A stretch of 64,000 bases of DNA, from NCBI GenBank assembly GCA_934698975.1, contig CAKUVR010000011.1, positions 1 through 64,000 on the forward strand, given 5' to 3'. The number at the start of each line of letters is the position of its first letter. Position 1 is the stretch's first letter. Below the pieces are notes generated by a model. The model did no database searches. It saw only the letters and a list, made by a program, of their open reading frames with translations, and was not told the DNA's origin. This DNA comes from Cryptobacteroides sp934698975 (GTDB lineage: Bacteria; Bacteroidota; Bacteroidia; Bacteroidales; UBA932). Below, piece by piece: positions 25,398 to 34,813 of this stretch. A program made the translations under genes and the position numbers.

Positions 25398-26533
25398 CAA
25401 AAACCGGAAAGACAACGGTTCTGTACGTGAACCATGAAGACAATGTCATCGGGGGATCATCGAGGTCGCTTGACAACCTCATCATGTCCGTCAAGGAATA
25501 TGTCACTCCGATCATCCTGTTGAGGTCAGAAGGGCCTGTTGCAGACTTTTTCCGTTCGCGAGGCTACGAGTGCATTGTGCATCCGTTCAGGCGGTTGACC
25601 TACAAAGGGGGAGTGGTGACAAGGACCGTGCGGTTCTTTCCTCATCTTGTGACAAACACCCTCATCAACCACAGGTGTGTCAAGGATGTGTGTAAGGCTC
25701 TTTCCGGCAGGAACGTGGACATCGTCCACAGCAATTCGGGTGTCATCGACATCGGGCTGGTCCTGGCGGAAAAACTGGGCGCGAAGCATGTCTGGCATAT
25801 TCGTGAATATTTTGACCTTGGTTTGAACGCCCGGCCTTTCCTGGGATTCCGAAGGTGGAACAGGGAGATCCGTCGCTCTGATGCAGTCATTTTGATTTCC
25901 AATGGTTTACGGGAACATCTTGGCCTCGTGGATAGACCGTACGCATTTTGCTTTCCCGATGCTGTCAGATCGAAAGAAGATGTTGTCCTTGACACGGCGA
26001 AGGAAAAGTATTTTCTGTTCTGCGCCGGAGAAATGGGAGCGGTGAAACGTCCTGAGACGGCGATTCGGGCCTTCGGAAAGTCCGGTCTGGCAGAAAAAGG
26101 ATATTCGTTGCTCTTTACCGGAAACTGCCGTGCGGAAAGAGAGGCAGAACTGATGCTTGCCGCCAAGGAGTCAGGTGTCACTGACAGAGTGAGGTTTCTT
26201 GGCTATGTGCCGGACATCAAACCGCTGATGTCCAAGGCCACGGCGTATCTGATGTGTTCTGAGTTCGAAGGCCTCGGACGAGTGACCATCGAGGCGATGT
26301 TCTATGGCTGCCCGGTGATCGCCAGAAGGTCTGGAGGCACTCTGGAGATAATCTCCGACAGGCGGAACGGCTTTTTCTTCGACACCGTCGAGGAATGCTC
26401 GGGACTTATGAATATGCTTGCGTCGGCTCTGCCTCTTGACGTTGTACGCGAGGCTCAGAAAGATGCTGTCTCCCGTTATTCGGAGGAGGAATATGGCCGT
26501 GAGATAATGCGTGTTTACAATAATTTGACATGA
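25394..26533 (+). CDS. Glycosyltransferase, GT4-type (GT-B fold)
   Basis: 379 residues. The C-terminal half reads FLFCAGEMGAVKRPETAIRA, then VRFLGYVPDIKPLMSKATAY and SEFEGLGRVTIEAMFYGCPV, the E-x7-E nucleotide-sugar signature of family 4. The N-terminal acceptor domain begins with VLYVNHEDNVIGGSSRSLDN. Cytoplasmic enzyme adding a sugar to the growing lipid-linked unit; donor and acceptor unknown. Overlaps both neighbours by four bases. Confidence 0.87.
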   Translation: MTKTGKTTVLYVNHEDNVIGGSSRSLDNLIMSVKEYVTPIILLRSEGPVADFFRSRGYECIVHPFRRLTYKGGVVTRTVRFFPHLVTNTLINHRCVKDVCKALSGRNVDIVHSNSGVIDIGLVLAEKLGAKHVWHIREYFDLGLNARPFLGFRRWNREIRRSDAVILISNGLREHLGLVDRPYAFCFPDAVRSKEDVVLDTAKEKYFLFCAGEMGAVKRPETAIRAFGKSGLAEKGYSLLFTGNCRAEREAELMLAAKESGVTDRVRFLGYVPDIKPLMSKATAYLMCSEFEGLGRVTIEAMFYGCPVIARRSGGTLEIISDRRNGFFFDTVEECSGLMNMLASALPLDVVREAQKDAVSRYSEEEYGREIMRVYNNLT

Positions 26534-27381
26534 TGATAGGCGTTATAGTGATAAACTACCACAGTGAGGAGAAGACGATCGAGTTCGTGAGGACGGAGCT
26601 TGCGAAGATCAGGTCGGACTATGCCGTGGTGATTGTGGACAACGGGAGCACGGAATTGAGCCGTGACCGTCTGCTTGAGGCTTTCAAGGGATCTGACCAG
26701 TACGTGTTCGTTGTGCCTTCCGATGAGAATCTTGGCTTTGCCAAGGGAAACAATCTGGGCGCCGAGGTGGCCAGGAACCAGTTCTCTCCCGACGTGCTGC
26801 TGTTCGCCAACAATGACATACGGCTGGTGGATCTTGATGCTGTGGACAGGATGGCGGTCAAACTGATGTCTTTGGACGAGGCCGGTGCTCTCGGACCTAA
26901 GGTCGTAGGTCTGGACGGACGCCTCCAGAGTCCTGAGCCTTTCATCAGTTTCTGGGACAGGCATGTGGCCCTTTACTGGAGGAGCCTGTTCTCTTCCAAG
27001 TCCGGAAGGCCGTTTTGGGAGGAATATTCGCAGACTGCTCAGGAAGGATTCCATTACAGGATTTCCGGGTCGTTCTTCATGGTCAAAGCCGATGATTACT
27101 TCGCCTGCGGAAAGATGGATCCGAACACTTTTCTCTTTGCTGAGGAAATGATTCTTTCCGAGAGGCTCAAGAGGATAGGGAAGAGGGTCTATTATTACCC
27201 GGAGGTCTCCGTGGTTCATGAGCACGGGGCGACGACACGGAAATATTACGACAAGGTACGGATCCGCGAGCTCAAGTACCGGAGCGAGAAGTATTATTAC
27301 AAGACCTACATCGGGACACCGGCGTGGCAGTTTATGGTAGGTGATCTGACATATTCATTGAAAAAATTGCTGAAGAGGTAA
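26530..27381 (+). CDS. Glycosyltransferase, GT2-type (GT-A fold)
   Basis: 283 residues. IGVIVINYHSEEKTIEFV at the N-terminus, VIVDNGST near residue 35, FAKGNNLGAE and the FANNDIRLVD metal-binding stretch are classic rhamnosyl/GT2 motifs; FRISGSFFMVK-like text and the ERLKRIGKRVYYYPEVSVVH acceptor region follow. Overlaps the GT4 gene by four bases. Donor sugar unknown; rhamnose-type is only a guess. Confidence 0.88.
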   Translation: MMIGVIVINYHSEEKTIEFVRTELAKIRSDYAVVIVDNGSTELSRDRLLEAFKGSDQYVFVVPSDENLGFAKGNNLGAEVARNQFSPDVLLFANNDIRLVDLDAVDRMAVKLMSLDEAGALGPKVVGLDGRLQSPEPFISFWDRHVALYWRSLFSSKSGRPFWEEYSQTAQEGFHYRISGSFFMVKADDYFACGKMDPNTFLFAEEMILSERLKRIGKRVYYYPEVSVVHEHGATTRKYYDKVRIRELKYRSEKYYYKTYIGTPAWQFMVGDLTYSLKKLLKR

Positions 27382-27384
27382 AGG

Positions 27385-28485
27385 ATGAGAAAAAAGATTT
27401 ACGTCTCGCCGTCGGCCAACCGCAAGAGCGGCTATCCGAACCGCTATTTTGTCATGCTGAAGGAGAACCTGGCGGAATATTTCGAGGTGCTGGACGCTTC
27501 GAATGAGCCTTACCTGACTCAGGGATGGGCATTGCTAAAGCACTCTTTTCAGGCTGACATATTCCTGCTCAGTTTTGTGGAGACGATAGCTTTCCACAAA
27601 CTGGCCTTTGCGCAGTACCTTATGGTGCGGCTCAGTCTTCTGATAATGAGGCTCCGGCGCAAGGAGATAGTCTTCATATTCCATAACCCTCGCCCGCACA
27701 AAGGGGAGAACTGGATGTCGCGGTCGCTCACGAAGGCTCAGCTCATTCAGGCGTGTCTGGTCATTTCGCATTCGTGCGAGACCGCCTCTTTTGCGCGAGG
27801 CTTGCTTTCTGAATATGGCTGTTCACCGGACAAGGTTCGCTACATTTGCCATCCTGTCGTGGAGCCGTCTCCGGACTTTTGGGCGTCTTCGGTTTCCGGT
27901 GCGGATTCGCCGTTCGGACCCGCAAGATCGGATGAGATTCTCATCTGGGGGAATATTCTTCCGTACAAGGGGGTGCTGGAGTTTGTCTCCAGTCCGGCCG
28001 TGCGTTGCGCCGGTCTGAAGGTCAGGATTGTCGGCAGCTGCAAGGATGTGTCTCTTGCCTCGGACATCGAAAAGGCTGTCGCCGAGTGCGATTCCGAAGA
28101 GTTTCTCGGATCCTATGCCGGTGGCTCAGAAACCCTTCGTTCTGAAATTGTTTTTGAGAACAGATCCGCTGATTTTGACGAGCTTGCGAATCTTGTCAAA
28201 TCCAGCCGTTTCGTTTTGTTCCCGTATCTTCCGGGCAGCGTCTCCAGTTCAGGCGTTCTGATGGACACTCTGACTATGGGCGGCAATCCTGTCGGTCCTG
28301 CCATCGGTGCTTTCGCTGACCTTGCCCGTGAGAATGTCTGTCTGGTCTATGGTTCCGAAGCGGAGATGATAGAGATTCTCAAGTCCGACCGTTCGCTGAA
28401 TCCGGAAGTGCTTCGCGATTTCATCTCCCGCAATTCATGGCACGCCTACGCCAAGTTTTTCGCCGATTTCTTCGCCGTCCGATGA
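27385..28485 (+). CDS. Putative glycosyltransferase (GT-B type)
   Basis: 366 residues. Sequence is less typical than its neighbours: MRKKIYVSPSANRKSGYPNR, a hydrophobic segment near 70-90, IVFIFHNPRPHKGENW, then a Rossmann-like C-terminal half with EILIWGNILPYKGVLEFV and a VLFPYLPGSVSSSGVLMDTL loop where GT-B enzymes bind the nucleotide sugar. It is the last gene of the cluster, three bases after the GT2 gene. Family assignment is by context and fold pattern. Confidence 0.7.
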   Translation: MRKKIYVSPSANRKSGYPNRYFVMLKENLAEYFEVLDASNEPYLTQGWALLKHSFQADIFLLSFVETIAFHKLAFAQYLMVRLSLLIMRLRRKEIVFIFHNPRPHKGENWMSRSLTKAQLIQACLVISHSCETASFARGLLSEYGCSPDKVRYICHPVVEPSPDFWASSVSGADSPFGPARSDEILIWGNILPYKGVLEFVSSPAVRCAGLKVRIVGSCKDVSLASDIEKAVAECDSEEFLGSYAGGSETLRSEIVFENRSADFDELANLVKSSRFVLFPYLPGSVSSSGVLMDTLTMGGNPVGPAIGAFADLARENVCLVYGSEAEMIEILKSDRSLNPEVLRDFISRNSWHAYAKFFADFFAVR

Positions 28486-28647
28486 TTCTGTCTGGTCTGT
28501 GCCGTTGCATAATGCAGCCGATGGGTGTTCAGTCGTGACCTTCCCTGATAATGATTGGACCTTCAGTGGCAGTTTGACAGATATGCCGCCTTATACGTTG
28601 TCGTTTGGTTGAAATAATTGACCATACGGTTGCATATTCGTGATATT

Positions 28648-28679
28648 TTGGAATAATGGATTAATTTTTGATATATTTG
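28648..28679 (+). promoter_or_regulatory. Promoter for the outer-membrane barrel gene
   Basis: TTG of TTTTG (28646-28650) and TATATTTG (28672-28679) are separated by 21 bases, matching the Bacteroidota consensus. The predicted leader is about 90 bases. The rest of 28486-28775 is AT-rich and shows no gene. Confidence 0.65.
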
Positions 28680-28775
28680 CTTCTGTTTTGGAAATCCGGA
28701 TTGCCCTTCCCTGAGAACGGCGGATAGAAACGTTCCGGTTCTCCATGAATTTGAACAATTTAATATTCTATTATT

Positions 28776-29411
28776 ATGAAGAAAGCATTTTCAATCATCC
28801 TTGCGGCATCCATGATGCTCATGGGAACTGTGGCTATGGCACAGCCGGCAATCGGTGTCGGTTACCTTAACTCAACCGACAAGACAAAGTCGGGAAGCAC
28901 GACCAATTCCACCAATCTGAGTGGTTTCTATGTGGGAGGGTCCTACAACATTAATCTTTCAGGCGCTTTGAATGTGGCTCCGGGAGTATATTATTCTCTT
29001 CTTACCAAGAGCGATGCTAACAACTATTTCGGATTGGTTGACACAAAGGTGGATGTGACCGAACACTATCTTTCTGTCCCTGTTATGTTCAATGCTGGAC
29101 TTAATCTCACAGATGGCATAGTTGGAAGAATTTATGCCGGACCGACTTTGGCCTATGGACTTGCGTCCAACACCAAAGTAAAGGGTACAGTGGCTGGTTT
29201 CTCTAAGGATACCAAGATCAACAACTATGACGATGACTACAACTACCGTCGTTTTGACATCATGCTCGGTGGTGGAGTCGCTGTTGACTTCTTCGATATG
29301 GTACGTTTCAACATCGGCTATGACTACGGTCTCGTGAACCGCTATTCAGGAGACAGCGATGTAACCCGTCATAGAGGTCAGCTCAGCGTAGGCGTTGCCT
29401 ACCTCTTCTAG
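28776..29411 (+). CDS. Outer-membrane beta-barrel protein
   Basis: 211 residues with a cleavable signal (MKKAFSIILAASMMLMGTVA, cleavage after AMA). The mature part is an alternating-strand barrel (AIGVGYLNS, GFYVGGSYNINL, NVAPGVYYSLL, FNIGYDYGLV, LSVGVAYLF) ending in Phe, as required for Bam-mediated insertion. It matches the small porin-family/OmpA-barrel-like proteins of Bacteroidota. No OmpA peptidoglycan-binding domain is present. Monocistronic, with its own promoter and terminator. Confidence 0.85.
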   Translation: MKKAFSIILAASMMLMGTVAMAQPAIGVGYLNSTDKTKSGSTTNSTNLSGFYVGGSYNINLSGALNVAPGVYYSLLTKSDANNYFGLVDTKVDVTEHYLSVPVMFNAGLNLTDGIVGRIYAGPTLAYGLASNTKVKGTVAGFSKDTKINNYDDDYNYRRFDIMLGGGVAVDFFDMVRFNIGYDYGLVNRYSGDSDVTRHRGQLSVGVAYLF

Positions 29412-29466
29412 AGCATAGCATTGCTTTATCCAGACAAGTCAAATCCTGTCTGAATAACATATCGTC

Positions 29467-29500
29467 AAGCGGTCAAGGATTTCATCCAGGCCGCTTTTTT
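29467..29500 (+). terminator. Intrinsic terminator after the barrel gene
   Basis: AAGCGG (29467-29472) pairs with CCGCTT (29491-29496), followed by a T-run. Confidence 0.65.
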
Positions 29501-29568
29501 GTTGGATCTGATTTTCGGTTAACCTAGCCAGGCCGAATTCAAAGATATGAGTGGCCAAAGCCTGAAGG

Positions 29569-30285
29569 TCATTTCATGGTGAGATAGTGACGGCGGAGTG
29601 GCTCGGGGAATTTCTCGATGGAGTAACGGAGCATGGTGCGAGGCATCGAGGTGGCATATTCATTCAGGAAGAGTTCCAGGCGGCGCCGGTCGCGCTTTCC
29701 GGCCTCGCGCAGCATCCATCCCACAGCCTTGTGCATCAAGTCATGCTTATGGCCCATCAACCTGACCGCCAACGCGTAAGTGTCATCGAACTCGCCGTTT
29801 CGGATGAGATTCAGTGTGGAGACGATGGCGATTCTTTGCTCCCATAATGAGCGGCTGTCAGCCAAGGAATATAACAGTCCCCGCTCTTCCGGATGCTTGG
29901 AAAGATACCCTCCAATGATAGAAGGGGCTGTCAGATCCACCAAGTCCCAGTTGTTGATTCCGGCGGTGTGTGCCAGATAGAAGTCCACGGTTTCCTTAGG
30001 AACTGATTTCCGGCATTGGAGCACGAGAATCAAAAGAGCGCAAAGCCGTGCCTCATGCCACTGGGATTCAAGAAGTTTCTCGATTTCTGACAGGGAAGCG
30101 AAAGTGTTCTTTTTCGCTACCTCCCTCACATCAGGCACGACCACGCCAAGAAAACGGTCACCTTCGCCGTATTCTCCGGGACCGCACTTGAAGAACCGGG
30201 GAAGCACCTGCCGTTTCTCTTCTGAATGAAGAGCGTCCAGTTCCGCTGTCACTCGCTCGGCGAATATTGTAGCATTATTATCCAT
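29569..30285 (-). CDS. DNA alkylation repair protein (AlkD-like HEAT-repeat glycosylase family)
   Basis: 238 residues made of helical HEAT-like repeats. The N-terminal FFKCGPGEYGEGDRFLGVVV and VPDVREVAKK stretch, NNWDLVDLTAPSI and DLMHKAVGWMLREAGKRD are conserved in the bacterial AlkD/COG4912 family, which excises N3- and N7-alkylated purines. It lies eight bases after the DUF2147 gene on the same strand and is probably co-transcribed. Enzymatic activity is inferred from the family. Confidence 0.88.
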   Translation of the reverse strand: MDNNATIFAERVTAELDALHSEEKRQVLPRFFKCGPGEYGEGDRFLGVVVPDVREVAKKNTFASLSEIEKLLESQWHEARLCALLILVLQCRKSVPKETVDFYLAHTAGINNWDLVDLTAPSIIGGYLSKHPEERGLLYSLADSRSLWEQRIAIVSTLNLIRNGEFDDTYALAVRLMGHKHDLMHKAVGWMLREAGKRDRRRLELFLNEYATSMPRTMLRYSIEKFPEPLRRHYLTMK

Positions 30286-30292
30286 AGAAAAG

Positions 30293-30829
30293 TTACAGTC
30301 TTGTCCATGTCACGGTTTCCGAGAAGCCCATCTTTGAGCCTTTGAGCGAGAGGGTCTTGGAGTCTGAAAACCACGCTTTGAGGGATGCGTTTATGCCACG
30401 GACAGGGTCATAGATGCTGGCTCCACCCCAGGCTTTCGCCGAAGCGTCGTACTTCAGTCCTTTGAATATCAAGATTTTGTCGCAGTCCACATTCCTCAAT
30501 GACTTGTCCGGGTTCTTGGTGTCCTTGCGCACAGATCCATCTTTTTCCGTCCTGTTCTGAACCCAGAAGACTTGAGCGGTGTAGGAACCGTCGGCATTCT
30601 TGAAGACCTTTACCTTGCTTTTTTCTCCTTTATGTTCGACAAGATAGTTGCCGATGATGTTGTCACCCGCCGCATTCGAGTCATCAGTCATTGCTGGATT
30701 GGTATCAGAGACCAAGCGAACTTTGGCGGCCGGTGCGATGTGCGACCTCGCCGTCATGCCTTGTACGTTGAACGTAAATAATGTGAAGGCGGCACATAGC
30801 AAGCCTAAAGCCTTATTGTTCATATTCAT
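30293..30829 (-). CDS. DUF2147 secreted protein
   Basis: 178 residues with a signal peptide (LGLLCAAFTLFTFNVQG). The mature domain contains IIGNYLVEHKGEKSKVKVFK, a DCDKILIFKGL block and WGGASIYDPVRGINASLKAW, the pattern of DUF2147, a small beta-barrel lipocalin-like exported domain of unknown role. Start may be the ATG at 30829 or six bases inside it. First gene of a two-gene unit with the AlkD-like gene. Confidence 0.82.
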   Translation of the reverse strand: MNMNNKALGLLCAAFTLFTFNVQGMTARSHIAPAAKVRLVSDTNPAMTDDSNAAGDNIIGNYLVEHKGEKSKVKVFKNADGSYTAQVFWVQNRTEKDGSVRKDTKNPDKSLRNVDCDKILIFKGLKYDASAKAWGGASIYDPVRGINASLKAWFSDSKTLSLKGSKMGFSETVTWTRL

Positions 30830-30914
30830 GAAAATTTAATTTTGGTATAATAATTGTCTCCTCACCGTTTTTTTGGTGTGGCGATGGTTCTGTTGCCATT
30901 TCTGTGCCTAGGGC

Positions 30915-30944
30915 TTGAAATCCCGACAAATTGAGTTAATTTTG
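30915..30944 (+). promoter_or_regulatory. Promoter of the HAD gene (near-leaderless)
   Basis: TTG (30915-30917), 19-base spacer, TAATTTTG (30937-30944). The ATG at 30952 lies only seven bases past the -7 element, so the transcript should start a few bases before the start codon. Confidence 0.6.
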
Positions 30945-30951
30945 CCGCATT

Positions 30952-31605
30952 ATGGACAACGGACTTATAATTCTGGACTTTGACGGTACCTTATGCGATA
31001 CCAGACAAACAATCGTCAAAACTCTTCAGATGACGATGGATAAGCTATGTCTGCCGGTAGCGGACGAATATGCCTGTGCGGCTACAATTGGCCTTCCCCT
31101 GAACGAAAGCTTCAAGACTTTGTTCCCGTCACTGACTGATGCTCAGGCTTCAGGGTGCGCCCAGACCTACAGGGACATATTCGAGGAGAATAAGAAACAG
31201 TTCGCACCGAAGGTTTTCCCTCATGTTGCTGAGACTCTGAAGGAACTTAGCAAGAGGGGACTCACGCTTTCGATCGCTTCGTCGCGCTCCAATCATTCGC
31301 TTCTGGATTTTGTCAAGGCTTTTGGTTTTGACAAGGTGATTTCTCTAATTCTGGGCGCCGATGACGTGACAAAGGCAAAGCCGGATCCGGAACCTGTTCT
31401 TCTGACATTGAGAAAGTTGGGATTCAGCGCGTCAAACGCATTGGTTGTCGGTGATATGCCTTTCGACATCCTTATGGGTGGCAGAGCCGGATCCAAGACC
31501 TGTGGCGTCACATACGGCAACGCTTCCCGTGAGGAACTGCAAGACTCCGGCGCAGACTACATCATAGATGATTTCGCGAATCTCTTGGATTTGAATTGGC
31601 TGTGA
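30952..31605 (+). CDS. HAD-family phosphatase (phosphoglycolate phosphatase-like)
   Basis: 217 residues of the HAD superfamily with a helical cap. The nucleophile motif DFDGTLCDT has Asp9 and acid/base Asp11; motif II IASSRS, the conserved Lys in DDVTKAKPDPEPV, and motif IV VVGDMPFDILMG follow. This is the Gph/PGMB-like subgroup acting on small phosphate esters; the true substrate cannot be read from the sequence. Convergent with the lytic transglycosylase. Confidence 0.88.
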   Translation: MDNGLIILDFDGTLCDTRQTIVKTLQMTMDKLCLPVADEYACAATIGLPLNESFKTLFPSLTDAQASGCAQTYRDIFEENKKQFAPKVFPHVAETLKELSKRGLTLSIASSRSNHSLLDFVKAFGFDKVISLILGADDVTKAKPDPEPVLLTLRKLGFSASNALVVGDMPFDILMGGRAGSKTCGVTYGNASREELQDSGADYIIDDFANLLDLNWL

Positions 31606-31628
31606 TACTCCTTTTGCCTATGAGGGCA

Positions 31629-32531
31629 CTATTTCCCGCTCGGGATGATGATTTTGTAGGTGTTCCCGGCCTTGTTCAGCAATTTGTTGTCTCTTAGCCA
31701 AAGATTGGCCTCTTTCAGTTGAAAGTAGGATACTCCATGCTCCTCGGCGAAATCCACCAGACTGGCAATCGCTCCGCTGACCGTGACCACTTCTTTCGGA
31801 GAATAGCAGGGGTATTTCTCAAAATCCTCGATTCTGTAGCCGAAAGCAGAAGGGTTCTCGAAGAACATCTTGGCTGACAGCACCCTGAATATGTAACGTG
31901 ACGTTTCCTCGACCAACCAAAGATCCAAGGCCGACTTCTGCCTCTGGTCCGAAAGACGGCGCGATATTCCACCCTGCCCGGCATTGTAGCTTGCCGCCAC
32001 CGTCATCCAGTCCCCGTACTTCACGTAGGCCTTGCGCAAGTACTTGCAAGCTGCCACCGTCTCTTTCTCAATGTTGTAACGCTCGTCCACCTCATCATTT
32101 ATGATGAGACCATATTCCTTGCCTGTGGTCTTTGTGAATTGCCAGAGACCTGCCGCTCCCGCCGATGAATATGCCTTTGGGTTGAGATTGCTCTCGATCG
32201 CCATGAGGTATTTCAGGTCATCGGGAATGCCGTTCTGTTTGAGAATGGGCTCGATCTGCCTGAAATAGCGGTCAGACTTTTTCAGCATCAGAATCGAGTT
32301 GGAGTGCATATAAGTGAACGAGATGAGTTCCCGGTCCATCCTTTCGTAGAGGTCGCTTCTGTCGAAGCGTATGGTGTCTCCGGCGAACATGATTTGTCGA
32401 GGGACGGCAGGAGCCTTGAAATGAAGTTCTTCCTGTGGGTAGATTTGAGCCGAGGCGATGCAGTCGGAGCCGGCTGCAAGAGTGACGGCAACCGCAGTGA
32501 GCCTGAATATTCTTGCTGTCAATGATGTCAT
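31629..32531 (-). CDS. Lytic transglycosylase (SLT domain, MltD-like)
   Basis: 300-residue exported enzyme that cleaves peptidoglycan glycan strands non-hydrolytically. Signal-like N-terminus to about residue 28. The SLT domain has catalytic Glu113 in AIESNLNPKAYSSAGAAGLW, then TKTTGKEYGL, VDERYNIEKETVAACKYLRK and VAASYNAGQGG. A short C-terminal region (SPKEVVTVSGAIASLVDFAE to the end) looks like one LysM-like unit. Typical Bacteroidota MltD relative. Confidence 0.9.
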   Translation of the reverse strand: MTSLTARIFRLTAVAVTLAAGSDCIASAQIYPQEELHFKAPAVPRQIMFAGDTIRFDRSDLYERMDRELISFTYMHSNSILMLKKSDRYFRQIEPILKQNGIPDDLKYLMAIESNLNPKAYSSAGAAGLWQFTKTTGKEYGLIINDEVDERYNIEKETVAACKYLRKAYVKYGDWMTVAASYNAGQGGISRRLSDQRQKSALDLWLVEETSRYIFRVLSAKMFFENPSAFGYRIEDFEKYPCYSPKEVVTVSGAIASLVDFAEEHGVSYFQLKEANLWLRDNKLLNKAGNTYKIIIPSGK

Positions 32532-32601
32532 GAATCCTGATTTTTCAATGTATTACAAATTTAGTGAAATGTATTTGATTAATGAATATCACGAAAAGAG
32601 A

Positions 32602-32635
32602 AAAGACCGGATTCACATTTGTGAATCCGGCCTTT
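32602..32635 (-). terminator. Terminator of the SusCD surface operon
   Basis: Ten-base stem (32607-32616 with 32621-32630) with four-base loop, extended by four pairs after one mismatch; a T-rich run follows on the minus strand. Lies just past the last operon gene. Confidence 0.8.
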
Positions 32636-32653
32636 CATGTTCAATGGTGAAGG

Positions 32654-34798
32654 TTACCGCATAAGGACGGCCCTTTCTCCCTGGAAGGTGTCCGAAGAAA
32701 GGGAAACCGAAGCCTTGGTCGAAATCCCGAATGGCTCCAAGGTGAGAGAGTTGTAGGTTTTTGATCCTACGCTCTGCCTCAAATAGGATGAACTTGTCGG
32801 TTTTTCGGATCCGAACAGAAGGAACTGATAACTGTTGACGGCTGCGCTGGAGTACGGACTCGGGGTCATGTGCATCACCCCGTCAATGAAGCCGAGGGCG
32901 ATGCTGTTGCCTCCCCAGTAGATTGACAGACCGTCAGACAAACCGAGGGTGACGTAGTTGCCCTTGTAGCGTCCCAGTTGCTGTGGTTCTATGATGATTG
33001 AATGACTGTCAGGATCGAAGTACGCCTTGACATCAGGGGTGAAGTCGCTTGTGTTGGACAGACCGCTGATCGTGACATCATTGCCGCCAAGGCTGTAGAT
33101 GTCCACCCGGAACGACTCCTCTGAGGACGAGGATGCACCGTCAACCGTGGCCGTGGCCTTGAACGCCCCGATGAAATCGTCCACGGTCTTGGCCGTGTCA
33201 AAGTCAGCGGCTGTGTAACCTTTGGTGGAGGCTGTCTTCTTGACGAAGGATGTGTCGCCATATTCATTGACTATGCAGACGCACAGGGTGTAGGTAGTGC
33301 CTTGCTTGAGGGTGTTGAAGACTGTGGCGAATCCTTCATCGGAGCCTAGCTTCTGAATGAACTCTTCGTTGACCGCATTGCCCCTCTCCCATGCGATCTC
33401 GGCTGCGCTTTGTCCGAGATTTCTCTCCATGTAGTCCAGGTAGTCTGTCCTCATGCAGAGGTACTTGAGGGACACGGCGTTGTCCGCCTGCATATCCCAG
33501 AACAAAGTCGTGTAAGGGGAGTAAAGAGTGTTGGACTCGTCCCTTCTCCACTCGAACTTGTTGACTTTAGGCGTGAACCGGCCGTCCGGGTCGCAAGTGA
33601 ACCTCTGCATATAGAGTACAGTGGCGGTCGATGTGGAATCGTAGGCGAGAGCCACCGCAGTGCAGTTACCGGCGCCCACGTTCCAAAGTTCTGAACTGTC
33701 GTCGTACAGTGTCAGTACCGGAGCTCTTCCCGGAGCCTTGTCCTCTGAGAGCATCTTCTTGACCTCTTCCTGACGCGCCGAGTCTCCAGTGATGTCGCCG
33801 CTGACGACGGTAGCCTTGTAGAACTTGGCATATTCATTCTTGTAGAAAGAGATTCTTGGTGCCTTGAAGCCGGTCTCCGTGGTCTCGATGCCGTCGAATG
33901 AAATCTCCACGGCCGGGGTCTTGTCCTCGTTGCCGTCAAACGTGAGGGTTTCGTTGCCTTGGGCGAAATATCCGGCGGAGACGTAGTAGATCAGGTAGAA
34001 CGAGAATGTGCCCTTGCCGTCGTAGGTGCATGGGTATGAACTGTATGCGGCCTTGCTGCCGGTGTATTCAGCCATGTCGGCGACTTTGACATATTCTTCG
34101 TAATTGGAATTGAAATAGCCGATCGACTGGGCGGGCACTGTGCAGGAGTTGTCATCGTTGAGGATGAACTTGAAGGACACTCCGCTGGCCCAATCATTGA
34201 CTTTGAATATGTTGGCTCCTACTGCTTTTTCTACCTTCAGGCCGGAGTCGCGTCCGGTGTAGAAGGCGTTGTAGTGGTAGGTGGCGGTCTGCGGAACCTT
34301 GGCTCCGCTCTCGTCGGTTCTGTAATATGTCTCCCACTCAAGGGCGTAGGAGACGCTAAGGGCGATCTTGTCAGAGTATTGGGTGACGTACGCCCCGTTC
34401 CCGGTTTCCTCCTGGCGGTCGGATATGAGGATCGTGGTGTTCAGTGAAGAACCGGCAAGCAGTCTTCCGAGATTCACTTCCACAGGTACTTTGACGGAAT
34501 GGCTTCCGTCCGGAATCGTGACTGTCTCGGGAACAGTGAACGAGGACTCGTTCTCGCCTTTCTTACGCAGGCCGACTGACAGTTCTCCCTTGTCGCCGGG
34601 ACGAGCGATCTCGATCTCGATTGTGCCGGTCTCTGTCCCTTGAGGGAATTCCTTGCTCAGGGATGACTGTATGAAGTGTATTTCCTTGGCGTCCTCGGAA
34701 CTTGGCTTGTAGATGGTCCCGTTCTGTTCCTTGTCGCAGCCTGCCGCAAGAAAGAGCAGTGATGCAGTCAGGCATGATATTGTTCTTGAATATTTCAT
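32654..34798 (-). CDS. Surface lipoprotein downstream of SusCD (unknown family)
   Basis: 714 residues with lipoprotein signal ending at Cys21 (LLFLAAGCD). The N-terminal 130 residues form a Calx-beta-like domain (GTIEIEIARPGDKGELSVGL, DGSHSVKVPVEVNL). The middle is beta-rich with many aromatic residues, and a C-terminal region repeats strand-turn patterns. This is the place where SusE/SusF-like ligand-binding lipoproteins sit in SusCD loci, so a surface substrate-binding role is inferred. I do not recognise a named family for most of it. Confidence 0.7.
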   Translation of the reverse strand: MKYSRTISCLTASLLFLAAGCDKEQNGTIYKPSSEDAKEIHFIQSSLSKEFPQGTETGTIEIEIARPGDKGELSVGLRKKGENESSFTVPETVTIPDGSHSVKVPVEVNLGRLLAGSSLNTTILISDRQEETGNGAYVTQYSDKIALSVSYALEWETYYRTDESGAKVPQTATYHYNAFYTGRDSGLKVEKAVGANIFKVNDWASGVSFKFILNDDNSCTVPAQSIGYFNSNYEEYVKVADMAEYTGSKAAYSSYPCTYDGKGTFSFYLIYYVSAGYFAQGNETLTFDGNEDKTPAVEISFDGIETTETGFKAPRISFYKNEYAKFYKATVVSGDITGDSARQEEVKKMLSEDKAPGRAPVLTLYDDSSELWNVGAGNCTAVALAYDSTSTATVLYMQRFTCDPDGRFTPKVNKFEWRRDESNTLYSPYTTLFWDMQADNAVSLKYLCMRTDYLDYMERNLGQSAAEIAWERGNAVNEEFIQKLGSDEGFATVFNTLKQGTTYTLCVCIVNEYGDTSFVKKTASTKGYTAADFDTAKTVDDFIGAFKATATVDGASSSSEESFRVDIYSLGGNDVTISGLSNTSDFTPDVKAYFDPDSHSIIIEPQQLGRYKGNYVTLGLSDGLSIYWGGNSIALGFIDGVMHMTPSPYSSAAVNSYQFLLFGSEKPTSSSYLRQSVGSKTYNSLTLEPFGISTKASVSLSSDTFQGERAVLMR

Positions 34799-34813
34799 CG
34801 TTTCTAAATGCTA

